From the NCBI GenBank assembly GCA_002402945.1, contig DHGV01000083.1:11907-20690 (forward strand): a DNA stretch of 8,784 nucleotides, given 5' to 3'. Within the stretch, counting starts at the first letter, position 1. Every line of letters starts with the position of its first letter. The position numbers and the translations under genes were made by a program. The notes beneath the pieces were generated by a model. The model was not told where the DNA came from and did no database searches. It was given only the letters and a program-made list of their open reading frames with translations. Positions 1-7,755 of the stretch are shown piece after piece. The stretch comes from Pelotomaculum sp. UBA4789. Its GTDB lineage: Bacteria > Bacillota > Desulfotomaculia > Desulfotomaculales > Pelotomaculaceae.

Positions 1-2196
1 ACCTCGGACAATATACCAGGCATCCCAGGCATAGGTGAAAAAACAGCTACGCGCCTGCTTAAGGAATACGGTACGCTGGAAGAGATCCTGGCCCATGCCG
101 GTGAGCTGCCAGGCCGCACCGGCGAGCTGATAAGTTCTGCCGGAGAACAGGCTGAACTGTCAAAAAAACTGGTCACCATACACCGCGAGGTGCCGGTAAA
201 GATTGATCTGGAAGAGTGCCGCTGGCATGGCCCGGACTATAAAGAGCTGTTGGAGATTTTTAAAACACTTGAGTTTAATAAGCTGATCAAATCCATCTAT
301 CATAACAGCAGAAAGAACACAGGTGGTAACAGTGAAAAAGTCAAAGGGCAGGAGCAGAAAACTGCAAATCAGGTGATGAGCAGTCCCAACCTGGAGCAAC
401 ACCATATTGCCTACTCCATGCTGAGCACACCAGACCAGCTGAAAAACTTTGTCAAAACCGCCCAAAAGGCAGGCGCATTATCCCTGGCCTTAAACAGCGT
501 TAACAGCAGGATTTCCGGAGCCGGGTTTGTTTTGAGCGCAGACAGGGCTTATTACCTCAACCTGCAGCTCTCAAACACAGACCTGCCGGAAAAAGATACG
601 GCCGGCCAGGCAAACTTGTTTTCAGTCATGAGACCGGAGCACGACGGCGCCGGAGAAGCACATAACAGAGCCTTGGGCGTTTTAAAGATCATCTGCGAGG
701 ACCCGGCTATAAAAAAATACTGTCATAGTGCCAAAGAAATGATCTGGACACTGCATAAAAATAAAATTAAATTAAGCCAGCTTTCCTTTGATACCATGAT
801 TGCTTCTTACCTTCTCAATCCCACCTCTCCCAACCGGGATCTTGAAGACGTTGCCCTGGAGCACCTTAACGCGGTGCTGCCTGTTGGGGAAGAAGAGCTG
901 CCGTCAAGAGCGCACTGCATTTTTCAGCTTGTCCCACTCCTGGATAAAAAGCTGAAACATTTCGAGCAGGACCGTCTTTTCTATGATGTGGAACTGCCCC
1001 TGGCTGAGGTACTGGCCTCGATGGAAATCGAAGGCGTTACTGTGGACAAAAAACAGCTGAATGCAATGTCCAAAGATTTAGGGCTTCTGATTAAAGAACT
1101 GGAGACAGAAATTTACCACCTGGCCGGACAGTCGTTTAACATTAATTCCACCAAACAGCTGGCCAAAATATTATTTGAGGAACTTAAGCTTCCCGTCGTC
1201 AAAAAGACTAAAACCGGTTATTCCACCGACGCAGAAGTGCTGGACGAGCTGGCCATGTCCCACGATATTGTGGCCAAGGTGCTGGAATACCGCCAGCTGA
1301 TGAAAATGAAATCTACTTATACCGATGGTTTGGCAGCCTTGATCGATCCGTATACCGGCCGCCTGCATACCACTTTTCACCAGACAGTAACCGCTACGGG
1401 CCGGCTGTCCAGCTCGGAGCCCAACCTGCAGAATATCCCCATCCGCCTGGAGGCCGGCCGTTTGATCAGAAAGGTTTTTGTCCCTTCCCGCGAGGGCAAC
1501 TCGCTGCTGGCTGCCGACTACTCCCAAATCGAGCTGCGCGTCCTCGCCCACATCAGCCAGGACCCCTCGCTGATAGACTCCTTCAAAAAAGGTGAAGACA
1601 TTCATACCCGGACGGCGGCGGAGGTTTTTGGGGTGAACCCTGAAGAAGTGACTAAGGAACTGCGCGGCAGGGCAAAAGCGATAAATTTCGGCATCATATA
1701 CGGCCAGAGCGATTTTGGCCTGGACAGAAATATCAAGGTTGGGCGGCAGGAGGCCAGGCGCTATATTGAAAGCTACTTTGAGCGGTATGCCGGGGTGAAA
1801 GCCTATATTGACAGGGTGATCCTGGAAGCCAGGGAAAAGGGTTATGTCACCACGCTTTTAAACAGGCGCCGCTACCTGCCTGACCTTTTCAGCCCAAACC
1901 GCACCCTGCGCAATTTCGGTGAGCGCACTGCTATGAACACCCCGATCCAGGGCAGCGCCGCCGATATCATTAAGCTGGCCATGGTCAATATTCACCGTGA
2001 ACTGGCCGAACACAATTTCAAGTCAAAGATGATCCTGCAGGTCCATGACGAGCTGATCTTCGATGCTTTCCCTGATGAAATCGACCGGCTCAAAGAACTG
2101 GTAAGACACGGCATGGAAAACGCCTTGATTTTAGATGTTCCCTTGGTGGTAGACATCAAAATCGGTCAGAGCTGGTACGACGTCAAGAAAGTATAA
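1..2196 (+). CDS. polA: DNA polymerase I, 5' end cut by window edge
   Basis: Fills DNA gaps in excision repair and Okazaki fragment maturation. The frame is open from base 1 to TAA at 2194–2196 (731 residues visible; about 190 N-terminal residues, the catalytic part of the 5' nuclease, lie outside). The GTG at 190 is internal. Residues 1–28 are the helix-hairpin-helix of the 5' nuclease (DNIPGIPGIGEKTA). Residues about 140–330 form the 3'-5' exonuclease-like domain, but the exo I D-x-E motif is replaced around residues 158–166 (SLALNS) and exo II reads HSAKE at 242–246; only the later FDTM aspartate (D264) remains, so proofreading is probably lost, as in Bacillus-type PolA. The polymerase domain is intact: TATGRLSS, motif A with D506, motif B with R555, K559, F563 and Y567, and motif C HDE at 682–684. 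The mutM Shine-Dalgarno site overlaps its stop codon. Confidence 0.98.
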   Translation, partial: TSDNIPGIPGIGEKTATRLLKEYGTLEEILAHAGELPGRTGELISSAGEQAELSKKLVTIHREVPVKIDLEECRWHGPDYKELLEIFKTLEFNKLIKSIYHNSRKNTGGNSEKVKGQEQKTANQVMSSPNLEQHHIAYSMLSTPDQLKNFVKTAQKAGALSLALNSVNSRISGAGFVLSADRAYYLNLQLSNTDLPEKDTAGQANLFSVMRPEHDGAGEAHNRALGVLKIICEDPAIKKYCHSAKEMIWTLHKNKIKLSQLSFDTMIASYLLNPTSPNRDLEDVALEHLNAVLPVGEEELPSRAHCIFQLVPLLDKKLKHFEQDRLFYDVELPLAEVLASMEIEGVTVDKKQLNAMSKDLGLLIKELETEIYHLAGQSFNINSTKQLAKILFEELKLPVVKKTKTGYSTDAEVLDELAMSHDIVAKVLEYRQLMKMKSTYTDGLAALIDPYTGRLHTTFHQTVTATGRLSSSEPNLQNIPIRLEAGRLIRKVFVPSREGNSLLAADYSQIELRVLAHISQDPSLIDSFKKGEDIHTRTAAEVFGVNPEEVTKELRGRAKAINFGIIYGQSDFGLDRNIKVGRQEARRYIESYFERYAGVKAYIDRVILEAREKGYVTTLLNRRRYLPDLFSPNRTLRNFGERTAMNTPIQGSAADIIKLAMVNIHRELAEHNFKSKMILQVHDELIFDAFPDEIDRLKELVRHGMENALILDVPLVVDIKIGQSWYDVKKV

Positions 2197-2207
2197 GGGG
2201 TGAAACA

Positions 2208-3032
2208 ATGCCGGAGCTGCCGGAGGTCGAGACAGTAAAGCGCACACTGAAGCCAAAACTGATTGGATTAACGATTACCGGTGTTCACTTGTGCCTGCCA
2301 AAAATCGTACGAACACCGGGCCCTGAAGAATTCAAAAAGATTATTATAAATAAAAAAATATTAAGGATAGACAGGCGGGGTAAATACCTCCTGCTCGGCC
2401 TGAGCGGCAGCTATACCCTGGCAGTGCACCTGCGCATGACCGGCAGACTGGTTTATGCTGCTGGCGATTTAGCGCCAACCAAACACACTCATATAATCCT
2501 CCAGCTGGATAATGGCCACAGGCTAATTTTCGCCGACATGAGGCAGTTTGGCGGGATGTGGCTGGTACCCACAGCTGCATTGGACAGCCTGTCCGGCTAT
2601 AAAGATCTTGGTGTTGAACCGCTGGATGAATGCTTCACCAGAGATTTTTTAAAAAAAGAACTATGCCGGCGGCGTACCAGGATCAAACCGCTCCTTCTGA
2701 ACCAAACATTCATTGCCGGACTGGGCAATATCTATGCTGATGAGGTGTTGCACCGGGCCGGGATTAACCCGGAACGCCAGGCCGAAACACTGAAACCCCG
2801 CGAAACAGCACGTCTTCATCACGCTATTATCGACGTTTTAATGGAAGCCATCGACAACAGGGGAACCACCGTGCGCGATTACATTGACGGAAATGGCCTG
2901 GCAGGCACTTACCAGCAACTCCTGCGGGTTTACCAGCGGGAAGGGAAGCCCTGTCTTCACTGCGGCCAGGTGATAACGAGAAAAAAAGTAGGCGGGCGCA
3001 GCTCTTATTACTGTTCGGCCTGCCAGAAATAA
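2208..3032 (+). CDS. mutM: Formamidopyrimidine-DNA glycosylase
   Basis: Bifunctional glycosylase/AP lyase that removes 8-oxoguanine and formamidopyrimidines in base excision repair. At 274 residues it is full length. It starts MPELPEVE, giving the catalytic proline (P2) and E3 after Met removal. K59 sits in the conserved beta-hairpin, and M77, R112 and F114 (DMRQFGG) match the void-filling residues known from Geobacillus Fpg. GLGNIYADEVLHRAGI is the helix-two-turn-helix, and C249, C252, C269 and C272 form the C-terminal zinc finger, with R264 at the finger tip. The ATG at 2208 is preceded by AAGGGGTG at 2195–2202, which overlaps the polA stop. It lies 11 nt after polA, so the two are almost certainly cotranscribed and link lesion excision to gap filling. 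All key residues are present, so it should be active. Confidence 0.98.
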   Translation: MPELPEVETVKRTLKPKLIGLTITGVHLCLPKIVRTPGPEEFKKIIINKKILRIDRRGKYLLLGLSGSYTLAVHLRMTGRLVYAAGDLAPTKHTHIILQLDNGHRLIFADMRQFGGMWLVPTAALDSLSGYKDLGVEPLDECFTRDFLKKELCRRRTRIKPLLLNQTFIAGLGNIYADEVLHRAGINPERQAETLKPRETARLHHAIIDVLMEAIDNRGTTVRDYIDGNGLAGTYQQLLRVYQREGKPCLHCGQVITRKKVGGRSSYYCSACQK

Positions 3033-3046
3033 ATTGAGGTTCTGCC

Positions 3047-3682
3047 ATGATTGTCATCGGTCTGACCGGCAACATCGGGAGCGGGAAGAGTACCGTGGCC
3101 CGCCGTTTGCAAAGCCTGGGCGCAAAAATTATTGACGCTGACCAGATAGCCCGGGAAGTGGTGCAGCCAGGCACGCCCGCTTTACAGGATATTGCCAGCA
3201 ACTTCGGCCCTGGCGTTTTGGACAGCGCGGGGGGACTGGACCGCAAAAAAATGGCTTCCATAGTATTTGCCGATCCACGGGCGATAGTGATTCTGAATCA
3301 GATTACCCACCCGAGAATAATTGATGAGGTTAACCGAAAAATAGATAAATTTAAAAGAGAAGCAAAAACAAGCGCCGGATCCGGTGTACTGGTCATCGAC
3401 GCGCCTCTGCTGATCGAAGTGGGCTTGGACCATATTGTGGATGAAGTTTGGGTAGTAAAAGTGGACCGGAAAGTACAGATCGCACGCCTGGCAAAAAGGG
3501 ACGGCCTGACACCGGAAGAGGCTCTCAGGCGCATCGCTGCCCAAATGCCCCAGGAAGATAAAATTAAATGTGCCACCCGGGTGATAGACAACAGCGGTGA
3601 GAAAAGCGAAACCATTAAACAGGTTGATCGCTCTTGGAATGAAATGCTGGCTGAGCATGCCGGGATAAATGGCAGTAAATAA
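3047..3682 (+). CDS. coaE: Dephospho-CoA kinase
   Basis: Catalyses the last step of coenzyme A synthesis, ATP-dependent phosphorylation of the ribose 3'-OH of dephospho-CoA, in the cytosol. The 211 residues are normal length. The P-loop GNIGSGKST is at residues 8–16, followed by the family motif IIDADQIAREV, then ITHPRI, the APLLIE substrate-binding stretch and the lid (AKRDGLTPEEALRRIAAQ). The C-terminal VIDNSG motif is present, although the residue pair usually reading AD before it is AT here. The ATG at 3047 has GAGG 8 nt upstream. It sits 14 nt after mutM; polA–mutM–coaE is a common order in Firmicutes, so this looks like cotranscription rather than a pathway link. Confidence 0.97.
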   Translation: MIVIGLTGNIGSGKSTVARRLQSLGAKIIDADQIAREVVQPGTPALQDIASNFGPGVLDSAGGLDRKKMASIVFADPRAIVILNQITHPRIIDEVNRKIDKFKREAKTSAGSGVLVIDAPLLIEVGLDHIVDEVWVVKVDRKVQIARLAKRDGLTPEEALRRIAAQMPQEDKIKCATRVIDNSGEKSETIKQVDRSWNEMLAEHAGINGSK

Positions 3683-3719
3683 CTGATTAAGCAGGCAGAC
3701 ATCGGTGGAGTGATTCTGA

Positions 3720-4316
3720 TTGAGTGCAGTTTTAAGCAAAAGAAAAAGAAATAAAAGAAATGCCAGGCGGCGGGCCTTTATCATCTTTATTTTGATTACG
3801 CTGGCGCTGATCCTCAACGCAGACAGCCTCCAGCGTTTTTATTACCCGTTTCCCTACCAAATCTTAATATTCAAATATGCCGCTGTCTACGAACAGGATC
3901 CCAACCTGCTGGCGGCGATTATCAAAGCGGAAAGCAACTTTGATTCCCGGGCTGTTTCAGCTAAAGGCGCCAGGGGCCTGATGCAGATCATGCCTGAAAC
4001 CGGGGAATGGGTCGCCGGCCAATTGGGATATGCCAGTTTTAAAAAAGACCAGCTCTTCGAACCGGAAACCAACATAAAGTTCGGCGCCTGGTACCTTGCC
4101 GATCTCGACAAAGAGTATGACGGCAGCACTATCTTGATGCTGGCAGCCTATAACGGCGGCCGGGGCAACGTCAGTGATTGGATTGAAGGTAAAGATCTGT
4201 CCGGCTCCGTCAACACAATTGACCAGATTCCTTTCCCGGAAACCAGGGATTATGTGAAAAAGGTCCTCTCATACCACAAGAAATACATCGACCTGTATGG
4301 CCAGAAAAACCGGTAA
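3720..4316 (+). CDS. Membrane-anchored SLT-type lytic transglycosylase
   Basis: Cleaves the beta-1,4 MurNAc–GlcNAc bond of peptidoglycan with formation of 1,6-anhydroMurNAc (GH23/SLT domain). The very basic N-terminus (KRKRNKRNARRR) precedes one hydrophobic helix at residues about 19–33, so it should be anchored in the membrane with the catalytic domain outside. The domain occupies residues about 52–190: catalytic E71 in IIKAESNFD, then GARGLMQIMPETG, and AAYNGGRGNV. It ends YVKKVLSYHKKY, typical of small Slt proteins of spore-forming Firmicutes. I chose the TTG start at 3720 because GGTGGAG lies 9 nt upstream and it includes the whole basic-plus-hydrophobic segment. It is last in the polA operon-like run, 37 nt after coaE. 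Its role could be in growth, sporulation or germination; the sequence does not decide. Confidence 0.93.
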   Translation: MSAVLSKRKRNKRNARRRAFIIFILITLALILNADSLQRFYYPFPYQILIFKYAAVYEQDPNLLAAIIKAESNFDSRAVSAKGARGLMQIMPETGEWVAGQLGYASFKKDQLFEPETNIKFGAWYLADLDKEYDGSTILMLAAYNGGRGNVSDWIEGKDLSGSVNTIDQIPFPETRDYVKKVLSYHKKYIDLYGQKNR

Positions 4317-4321
4317 CTTTA

Positions 4322-5284
4322 TTAATCAGCCGGCAGCAGGGACCTGACAGCCTTTCCGTTCAGATAGTCAAACTTCCCGCCTTGGTGAATATCATTATTT
4401 ACCAAGTATTCCTCGATCCGCTGCTTCACCAGCCACCAGCTGATCCCCCAGTTGCTGAACAGGAGATCGGCTCTCGGCCCCTTCCCTACCAGCCGCTGGA
4501 TAACCATCTCCGGATCCAGGTAAACCAGAAACTCAGCCACTCTCTCAATATAGTCATCCAGGGAGATGATCCCAATCTCCCCTTTTCTGAACATATCACC
4601 CAGGACAGTGTCCCGCACCACATATAGCGAATGCAGTTTGACATATTCGACACCCAAGGCTGAGAGCAGCTTCGCATTTTCCCTCACATCAGCCATGTCA
4701 TCCCACGGCAGGTTCAGTATCAGGTGGACGCAGGTTTCAAAACCGTGTCTCTTAACTCTCAGGACTGCGTCGACAAACTCGGCTAGGGTGTGACCACGGT
4801 TAATCCGGTCTAAAGTGCGGTAGTTTACAGTCTGCAAGCCGAGCTCAATATTTATTTCTAAATTTTGACGTTCCTTGACCTCCGCCAGAAAATCAAGATA
4901 GCGGTCATTGACACAGTCAGGCCTGGTTGAAACTGAAATACCCACGAGATCATCCACACTGGCCGCCTGCAGGATGTTTTCCTGAAAACGCTCCAGTGGT
5001 ACATAGGTGTTGGTGAAGGCCTGAAAGTAAGCAATGAATTTTTTCGCGTTAAAACGCCTGCGGAAGAAAACCTTGTTCTCCTCCAGCTGCTGTCTGATGG
5101 ACTCTGTATTGGGCAGACAGTCAAAACCTGACCCCTTGCTGTCGCAAAAAACACACCCGCCCAAACCAAGTGTGCCATCCCGGTTAGGACATGTACCCGG
5201 CAGGTTGACCGGCAGCTTGTACACCTTTTCACCGTACTTCTCAATCAAATGTTCGGAATACTGTTTGTAATGTCCTGTTTTCAA
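4322..5284 (-). CDS. TIGR01212 (YhcC-like) radical SAM protein
   Basis: Radical SAM enzyme of the TIGR01212/YhcC family, related to Elp3/HemN-type proteins; its substrate is not established. The cluster cysteines are C32, C44 and C47 in a CPNRDG–x6–CVFC arrangement, so the first spacing is 11 residues instead of the usual three, which is the hallmark of this family. Further family motifs are KFIAYFQAFTNTYVPLE, the ISVSTRPDC strand, IELGLQT and HLILNLPWD. 320 residues is full length. The TTG start at 5284 is supported by AGAGG with 7-nt spacing on the minus strand (5292–5296). Its end lies 5 nt from the convergent lytic transglycosylase, with no terminator between. A promoter candidate is at 5334–5362. 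Confidence 0.93.
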   Translation of the reverse strand: MKTGHYKQYSEHLIEKYGEKVYKLPVNLPGTCPNRDGTLGLGGCVFCDSKGSGFDCLPNTESIRQQLEENKVFFRRRFNAKKFIAYFQAFTNTYVPLERFQENILQAASVDDLVGISVSTRPDCVNDRYLDFLAEVKERQNLEINIELGLQTVNYRTLDRINRGHTLAEFVDAVLRVKRHGFETCVHLILNLPWDDMADVRENAKLLSALGVEYVKLHSLYVVRDTVLGDMFRKGEIGIISLDDYIERVAEFLVYLDPEMVIQRLVGKGPRADLLFSNWGISWWLVKQRIEEYLVNNDIHQGGKFDYLNGKAVRSLLPAD

Positions 5285-5333
5285 AAGAAAGCCTCTTTTT
5301 GCAAATAAATCTTGCTTTAAATTTTTTCATTGC

Positions 5334-5362
5334 AAAATACTGGTTTTGGTTTGATATGCCAA
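5334..5362 (-). promoter_or_regulatory. Candidate promoter of the radical SAM gene
   Basis: On the minus strand TTGGCA (5357–5362, 5/6 match to the -35 consensus), a 17-nt spacer and TATTTT (5334–5339, 4/6 match to -10). It would start transcription about 43 nt before the TTG at 5284. Seen by eye only; the surrounding DNA is AT-rich, which makes chance matches likelier. Confidence 0.45.
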
Positions 5363-5372
5363 GTGCTGTCTA

Positions 5373-5393
5373 CCATGTTTACGGTAAACATGG
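5373..5393. promoter_or_regulatory. 21-bp perfect palindrome, candidate operator
   Basis: Two perfect 10-nt arms, CCATGTTTAC and GTAAACATGG, around a single central G at 5383. It sits between the divergent promoter candidates of the radical SAM gene and of psd, 10 bp upstream of the minus-strand -35 box and 35 bp upstream of the plus-strand -35 box. There is no T-run on either side, so it does not look like a terminator; a one-base centre fits a DNA-binding dimer better than an RNA hairpin. I do not recognise it as the site of a known regulator. Confidence 0.55.
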
Positions 5394-5428
5394 CCTTTCA
5401 AGCGGGAAGTATATTGACAAGCTTCTCC

Positions 5429-5457
5429 TTGCAATGAACAGTCCTACAGGTTATGAT
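5429..5457 (+). promoter_or_regulatory. Candidate promoter of psd–pssA
   Basis: TTGCAA (5429–5434, 4/6 to -35), a 17-nt spacer and TATGAT (5452–5457, 5/6 to -10). The predicted start near 5464 leaves a leader of about 40 nt before the psd TTG. A perfect TTGACA at 5414–5419 lies just upstream but has no -10 box at 16–18 nt, so I prefer the downstream pair. Confidence 0.5.
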
Positions 5458-5502
5458 ATATTAGGTATTTTGCACATTTATTTGAAAAGGGGAAACGGCT
5501 AA

Positions 5503-6174
5503 TTGTCATTTGACCATAACAATAACAGTATGCTTGGCAGATTTGCCCTTACCCTGATACTCACCTGGCACTACCTGCTGATCCTTACCGGATTACTGGT
5601 CTTATTCTATTACATTCAACCAATCCTTACAGTATTGCCAGCACTTTTAATGATCTTTACGCTTTACTTTTTCCGCAATCCCAAAAGAAACATCCCAGCC
5701 ACACAAAACCTGATCCTTTCTCCGGCAGACGGTTTGATCATCAATATTGACGAGGCATATGAGGATAAATTCATAAAGGACAGGGTGATCCGGGTAAATA
5801 TATTTTTATCAATTAGTAATGTCCATATAAACCGCTCCCCCCTTGCCGGGGAAGTGAAGTATAGGTATTACCGCCCCGGAAAGTTTATTCCGGCATTTAA
5901 AAGCCACGCCTCGGAGATCAATGAAAAAAATTTTATCGGGATAGAAAGCCAGTCCTTTAAATTAATGGTGTGCCAGATCACAGGCTTCATCGCCCGCAGG
6001 ATAAAATGTTGGGTTAATGAAAGTCATAAGCTGGCCGCTGGAGAAATTATCGGCATAATCAAGTTTGGTTCAGGCACTGAAATACTTATTCCCGCAGGAT
6101 CCAAACTTTTAGTAAAAAAGGGCGACAAGGTCAGGGCAGGAGAAACGATTATCGGCACTCTGCCCGGTAATTAA
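5503..6174 (+). CDS. psd: Phosphatidylserine decarboxylase proenzyme, short form
   Basis: Decarboxylates phosphatidylserine to phosphatidylethanolamine at the cytoplasmic membrane, using a pyruvoyl group made by self-cleavage. The 223 residues match the short Psd type of Gram-positives and archaea. Two hydrophobic segments (about residues 11–30 and 33–53) come first, then the family motif FFRNPKR, SPADG with D76, NVHINRSP with H108, and the cleavage motif FGS with S190, which should become the pyruvoyl of the alpha chain after cutting between G189 and S190. D76, H108 and S190 correspond to the Asp-His-Ser set needed for self-processing in this family. I chose TTG at 5503, which follows AAGGGG by 10 nt; the first ATG (codon 10) has no ribosome site. 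pssA follows 18 nt later, so the two steps of phosphatidylethanolamine synthesis are together. Confidence 0.95.
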   Translation: MSFDHNNNSMLGRFALTLILTWHYLLILTGLLVLFYYIQPILTVLPALLMIFTLYFFRNPKRNIPATQNLILSPADGLIINIDEAYEDKFIKDRVIRVNIFLSISNVHINRSPLAGEVKYRYYRPGKFIPAFKSHASEINEKNFIGIESQSFKLMVCQITGFIARRIKCWVNESHKLAAGEIIGIIKFGSGTEILIPAGSKLLVKKGDKVRAGETIIGTLPGN

Positions 6175-6192
6175 AGAATTGGAAGTGTATGT

Positions 6193-6693
6193 GTGAGCAG
6201 GATAGAGTTAATACCAAACTTGTGCACGGGAGCAAATTTACTGTTCGGTGTACTGGCTATCGCCGCAGTTTTCAGCCATTATTTTATAATGAGTCTTGTG
6301 TTTATAATTTTGGCCGCGTTCCTGGACCGGGCCGATGGCATCCTGTCCCGCCTTTACAACGTTTCATCGGCCTTTGGCAGAGAACTTGATTCCCTGGCTG
6401 ATCTGGTATCCTTCGGCGTGGCGCCGTCCGCGATGTTGTATGGTACTATGATCGGGAATTGGGCTTACGCCGGCTTGGTATGTTTCGCTTTCTTCACCTT
6501 ATGCGGCGCGTACCGCCTGGCCAGATATAATGTCTCCGGCAGCACTGGCTTCTTTCAGGGCTTGCCCATAACCATCGGCGGGACCAGCCTGGCCGTACTC
6601 GTGATCCTCTTTCACAGCCCCGCAGTTACTTTGACAGCCAGTATTATCATCGCGCTGGCCATGATCAGCACTATTCGCATTCCCAAATTTTAA
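6193..6693 (+). CDS. pssA: CDP-diacylglycerol–serine O-phosphatidyltransferase
   Basis: Integral membrane enzyme that joins serine to CDP-diacylglycerol, giving phosphatidylserine, the substrate of the Psd encoded just upstream. The CDP-alcohol phosphotransferase motif is complete in spacing: D45, D48, G49, R53, G62, D66 and D70. The small residue before R53 is serine (S52) where alanine is usual. ELDSLADLVSFGVAPS is typical of the PssA subgroup. Several hydrophobic helices follow, and the protein ends at IRIPKF. With 166 residues it lacks the roughly 15-residue polar tail that B. subtilis PssA carries after the matching FPHF. The GTG start at 6193 has only a modest site (GGAAG at 6181–6185, 7-nt gap). 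Probably cotranscribed with psd. The stop lies 6 nt from that of the convergent SGNH hydrolase gene. Confidence 0.95.
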   Translation: MSRIELIPNLCTGANLLFGVLAIAAVFSHYFIMSLVFIILAAFLDRADGILSRLYNVSSAFGRELDSLADLVSFGVAPSAMLYGTMIGNWAYAGLVCFAFFTLCGAYRLARYNVSGSTGFFQGLPITIGGTSLAVLVILFHSPAVTLTASIIIALAMISTIRIPKF

Positions 6694-6699
6694 GCAGTT

Positions 6700-7755
6700 T
6701 CATTTAATATTTTCCTCAGGCATAATATTGATCACGTGATTTAAAAGTTTATTTGCCACTATCTCTTCCCCGTCCGGCAGCAGGTGCACAACATCAGCAA
6801 AATAATCATACGGCACTGCATAGTCTAAGTTTATAACATTGACGTCTTCGCTCTCAAGGTAGCTGAAAATATCTTTTTGTACTGAGAAATAAGCCGGATA
6901 GTCAATAAAGTTATACTCTTCCAGGAGTTTAAAGTTCCTGGGGATAGCAAAGAACAGGGCTTTGATGTTTTTTTCATGCAGCAGGGTAACAATTTTCTGT
7001 GTATAGACCCACTGCTCACTCCACTCCGGGCGTATCCTACCGAACTGGCTGCCATCTTCGGTGTAGAAAACCCCGTCCCAGTTTTTTTCATTCCACGGTG
7101 TGGCCAGGTCTTCAAGGTTATAATCCAGCTCATAAATATTATAGGTATTGGCCTCCACCAAGTCCATGTTGTAGACATGATATGTTGCTTTATCCAGCTC
7201 CTTGTTTGCTCCCAAATTCAGCAGGACCGGGTGTTCCAGTGTTTCCTGCCGGTCCAGCCAGCCCACATTTAAATCGTAAATACACAGGTCGATTTTAGAA
7301 TTTCCCAGTTCCCTGGCGATCAGGTACACATCTGCGGGACCGGCGCTGGGCAGGGCGAAGTTGAAGACATTAATCGCCTGATCCGTTTTTACCATGGACA
7401 GCTTCTTTTTCAGCAGGGCCGGTATGGTCCTCCTCTCATCCAGTGTCCCATCTCCGTAAACAACTGAGTCACCTAAAAAAACGATGTTGAAACCATCGCT
7501 TTCATTCAGCCGCTCTATTCTCTCCATAATTTCCAATGGGTCATCACTAAGCAATCTCTGACCGTTGCTGATATCTATATATTTTGTCTTTCCTTCAGAA
7601 TCGAAAACCACAGGCACTTCAATTTCAATCTGCTCCGGGACCGTTTTCCAGGCATCCGGGCCATCTGGCATGATGTCCTGGTTGTTAAAAGAAAAAAGCA
7701 AAAACATAGATATGATGACAATTGTTGATTTCATTAAAATACTCTTGTGCATCAT
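6700..7755 (-). CDS. Exported SGNH/GDSL-family hydrolase
   Basis: Esterase, lipase or O-acyl-transfer/deacylation type enzyme by fold; substrate unknown. The N-terminus (MMHKSILMKS, then a hydrophobic run to about residue 23) is a signal peptide or single anchor, placing the domain outside the membrane. The family blocks are visible: GDSVVYGDG with nucleophile S97, a block II glycine around G139 (NFALPSAGPAD), an asparagine in DLNVGW (N163) that could fill the oxyanion hole, and DVVHLLPDG with D321 and H324 as the rest of the triad. 351 residues includes an extra ~85-residue stretch before GDS. The ATG at 7755 overlaps the upstream stop (ATGA), so translation is probably coupled; a second ATG follows at once, and its own site (GAGTG) is weak. 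No membrane O-acyltransferase partner lies nearby. Confidence 0.82.
   Translation of the reverse strand: MMHKSILMKSTIVIISMFLLFSFNNQDIMPDGPDAWKTVPEQIEIEVPVVFDSEGKTKYIDISNGQRLLSDDPLEIMERIERLNESDGFNIVFLGDSVVYGDGTLDERRTIPALLKKKLSMVKTDQAINVFNFALPSAGPADVYLIARELGNSKIDLCIYDLNVGWLDRQETLEHPVLLNLGANKELDKATYHVYNMDLVEANTYNIYELDYNLEDLATPWNEKNWDGVFYTEDGSQFGRIRPEWSEQWVYTQKIVTLLHEKNIKALFFAIPRNFKLLEEYNFIDYPAYFSVQKDIFSYLESEDVNVINLDYAVPYDYFADVVHLLPDGEEIVANKLLNHVINIMPEENIK

Noticed and set aside
190..192. GTG at 190 as the start of polA
   Set aside because: The frame continues upstream to base 1 and encodes the helix-hairpin-helix of the PolA 5' nuclease, so the true start lies left of the window.
3182..3817. 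Long minus-strand reading frame opposite coaE
   Set aside because: It lies antisense to a complete, motif-bearing coaE and its translation has no family features; it is a shadow of the coding strand.
5373..5393. Palindrome read as a terminator hairpin
   Set aside because: The loop would be at most 3 nt and neither side has a U-tract, and no gene ends there.
5299..5502. 67-codon plus-strand reading frame that ends directly before the psd start
   Set aside because: It begins with TTG without a ribosome site, spans both promoter candidates and the palindrome, and its product resembles no protein I know. An internal ATG at 5356 also lacks a ribosome site.
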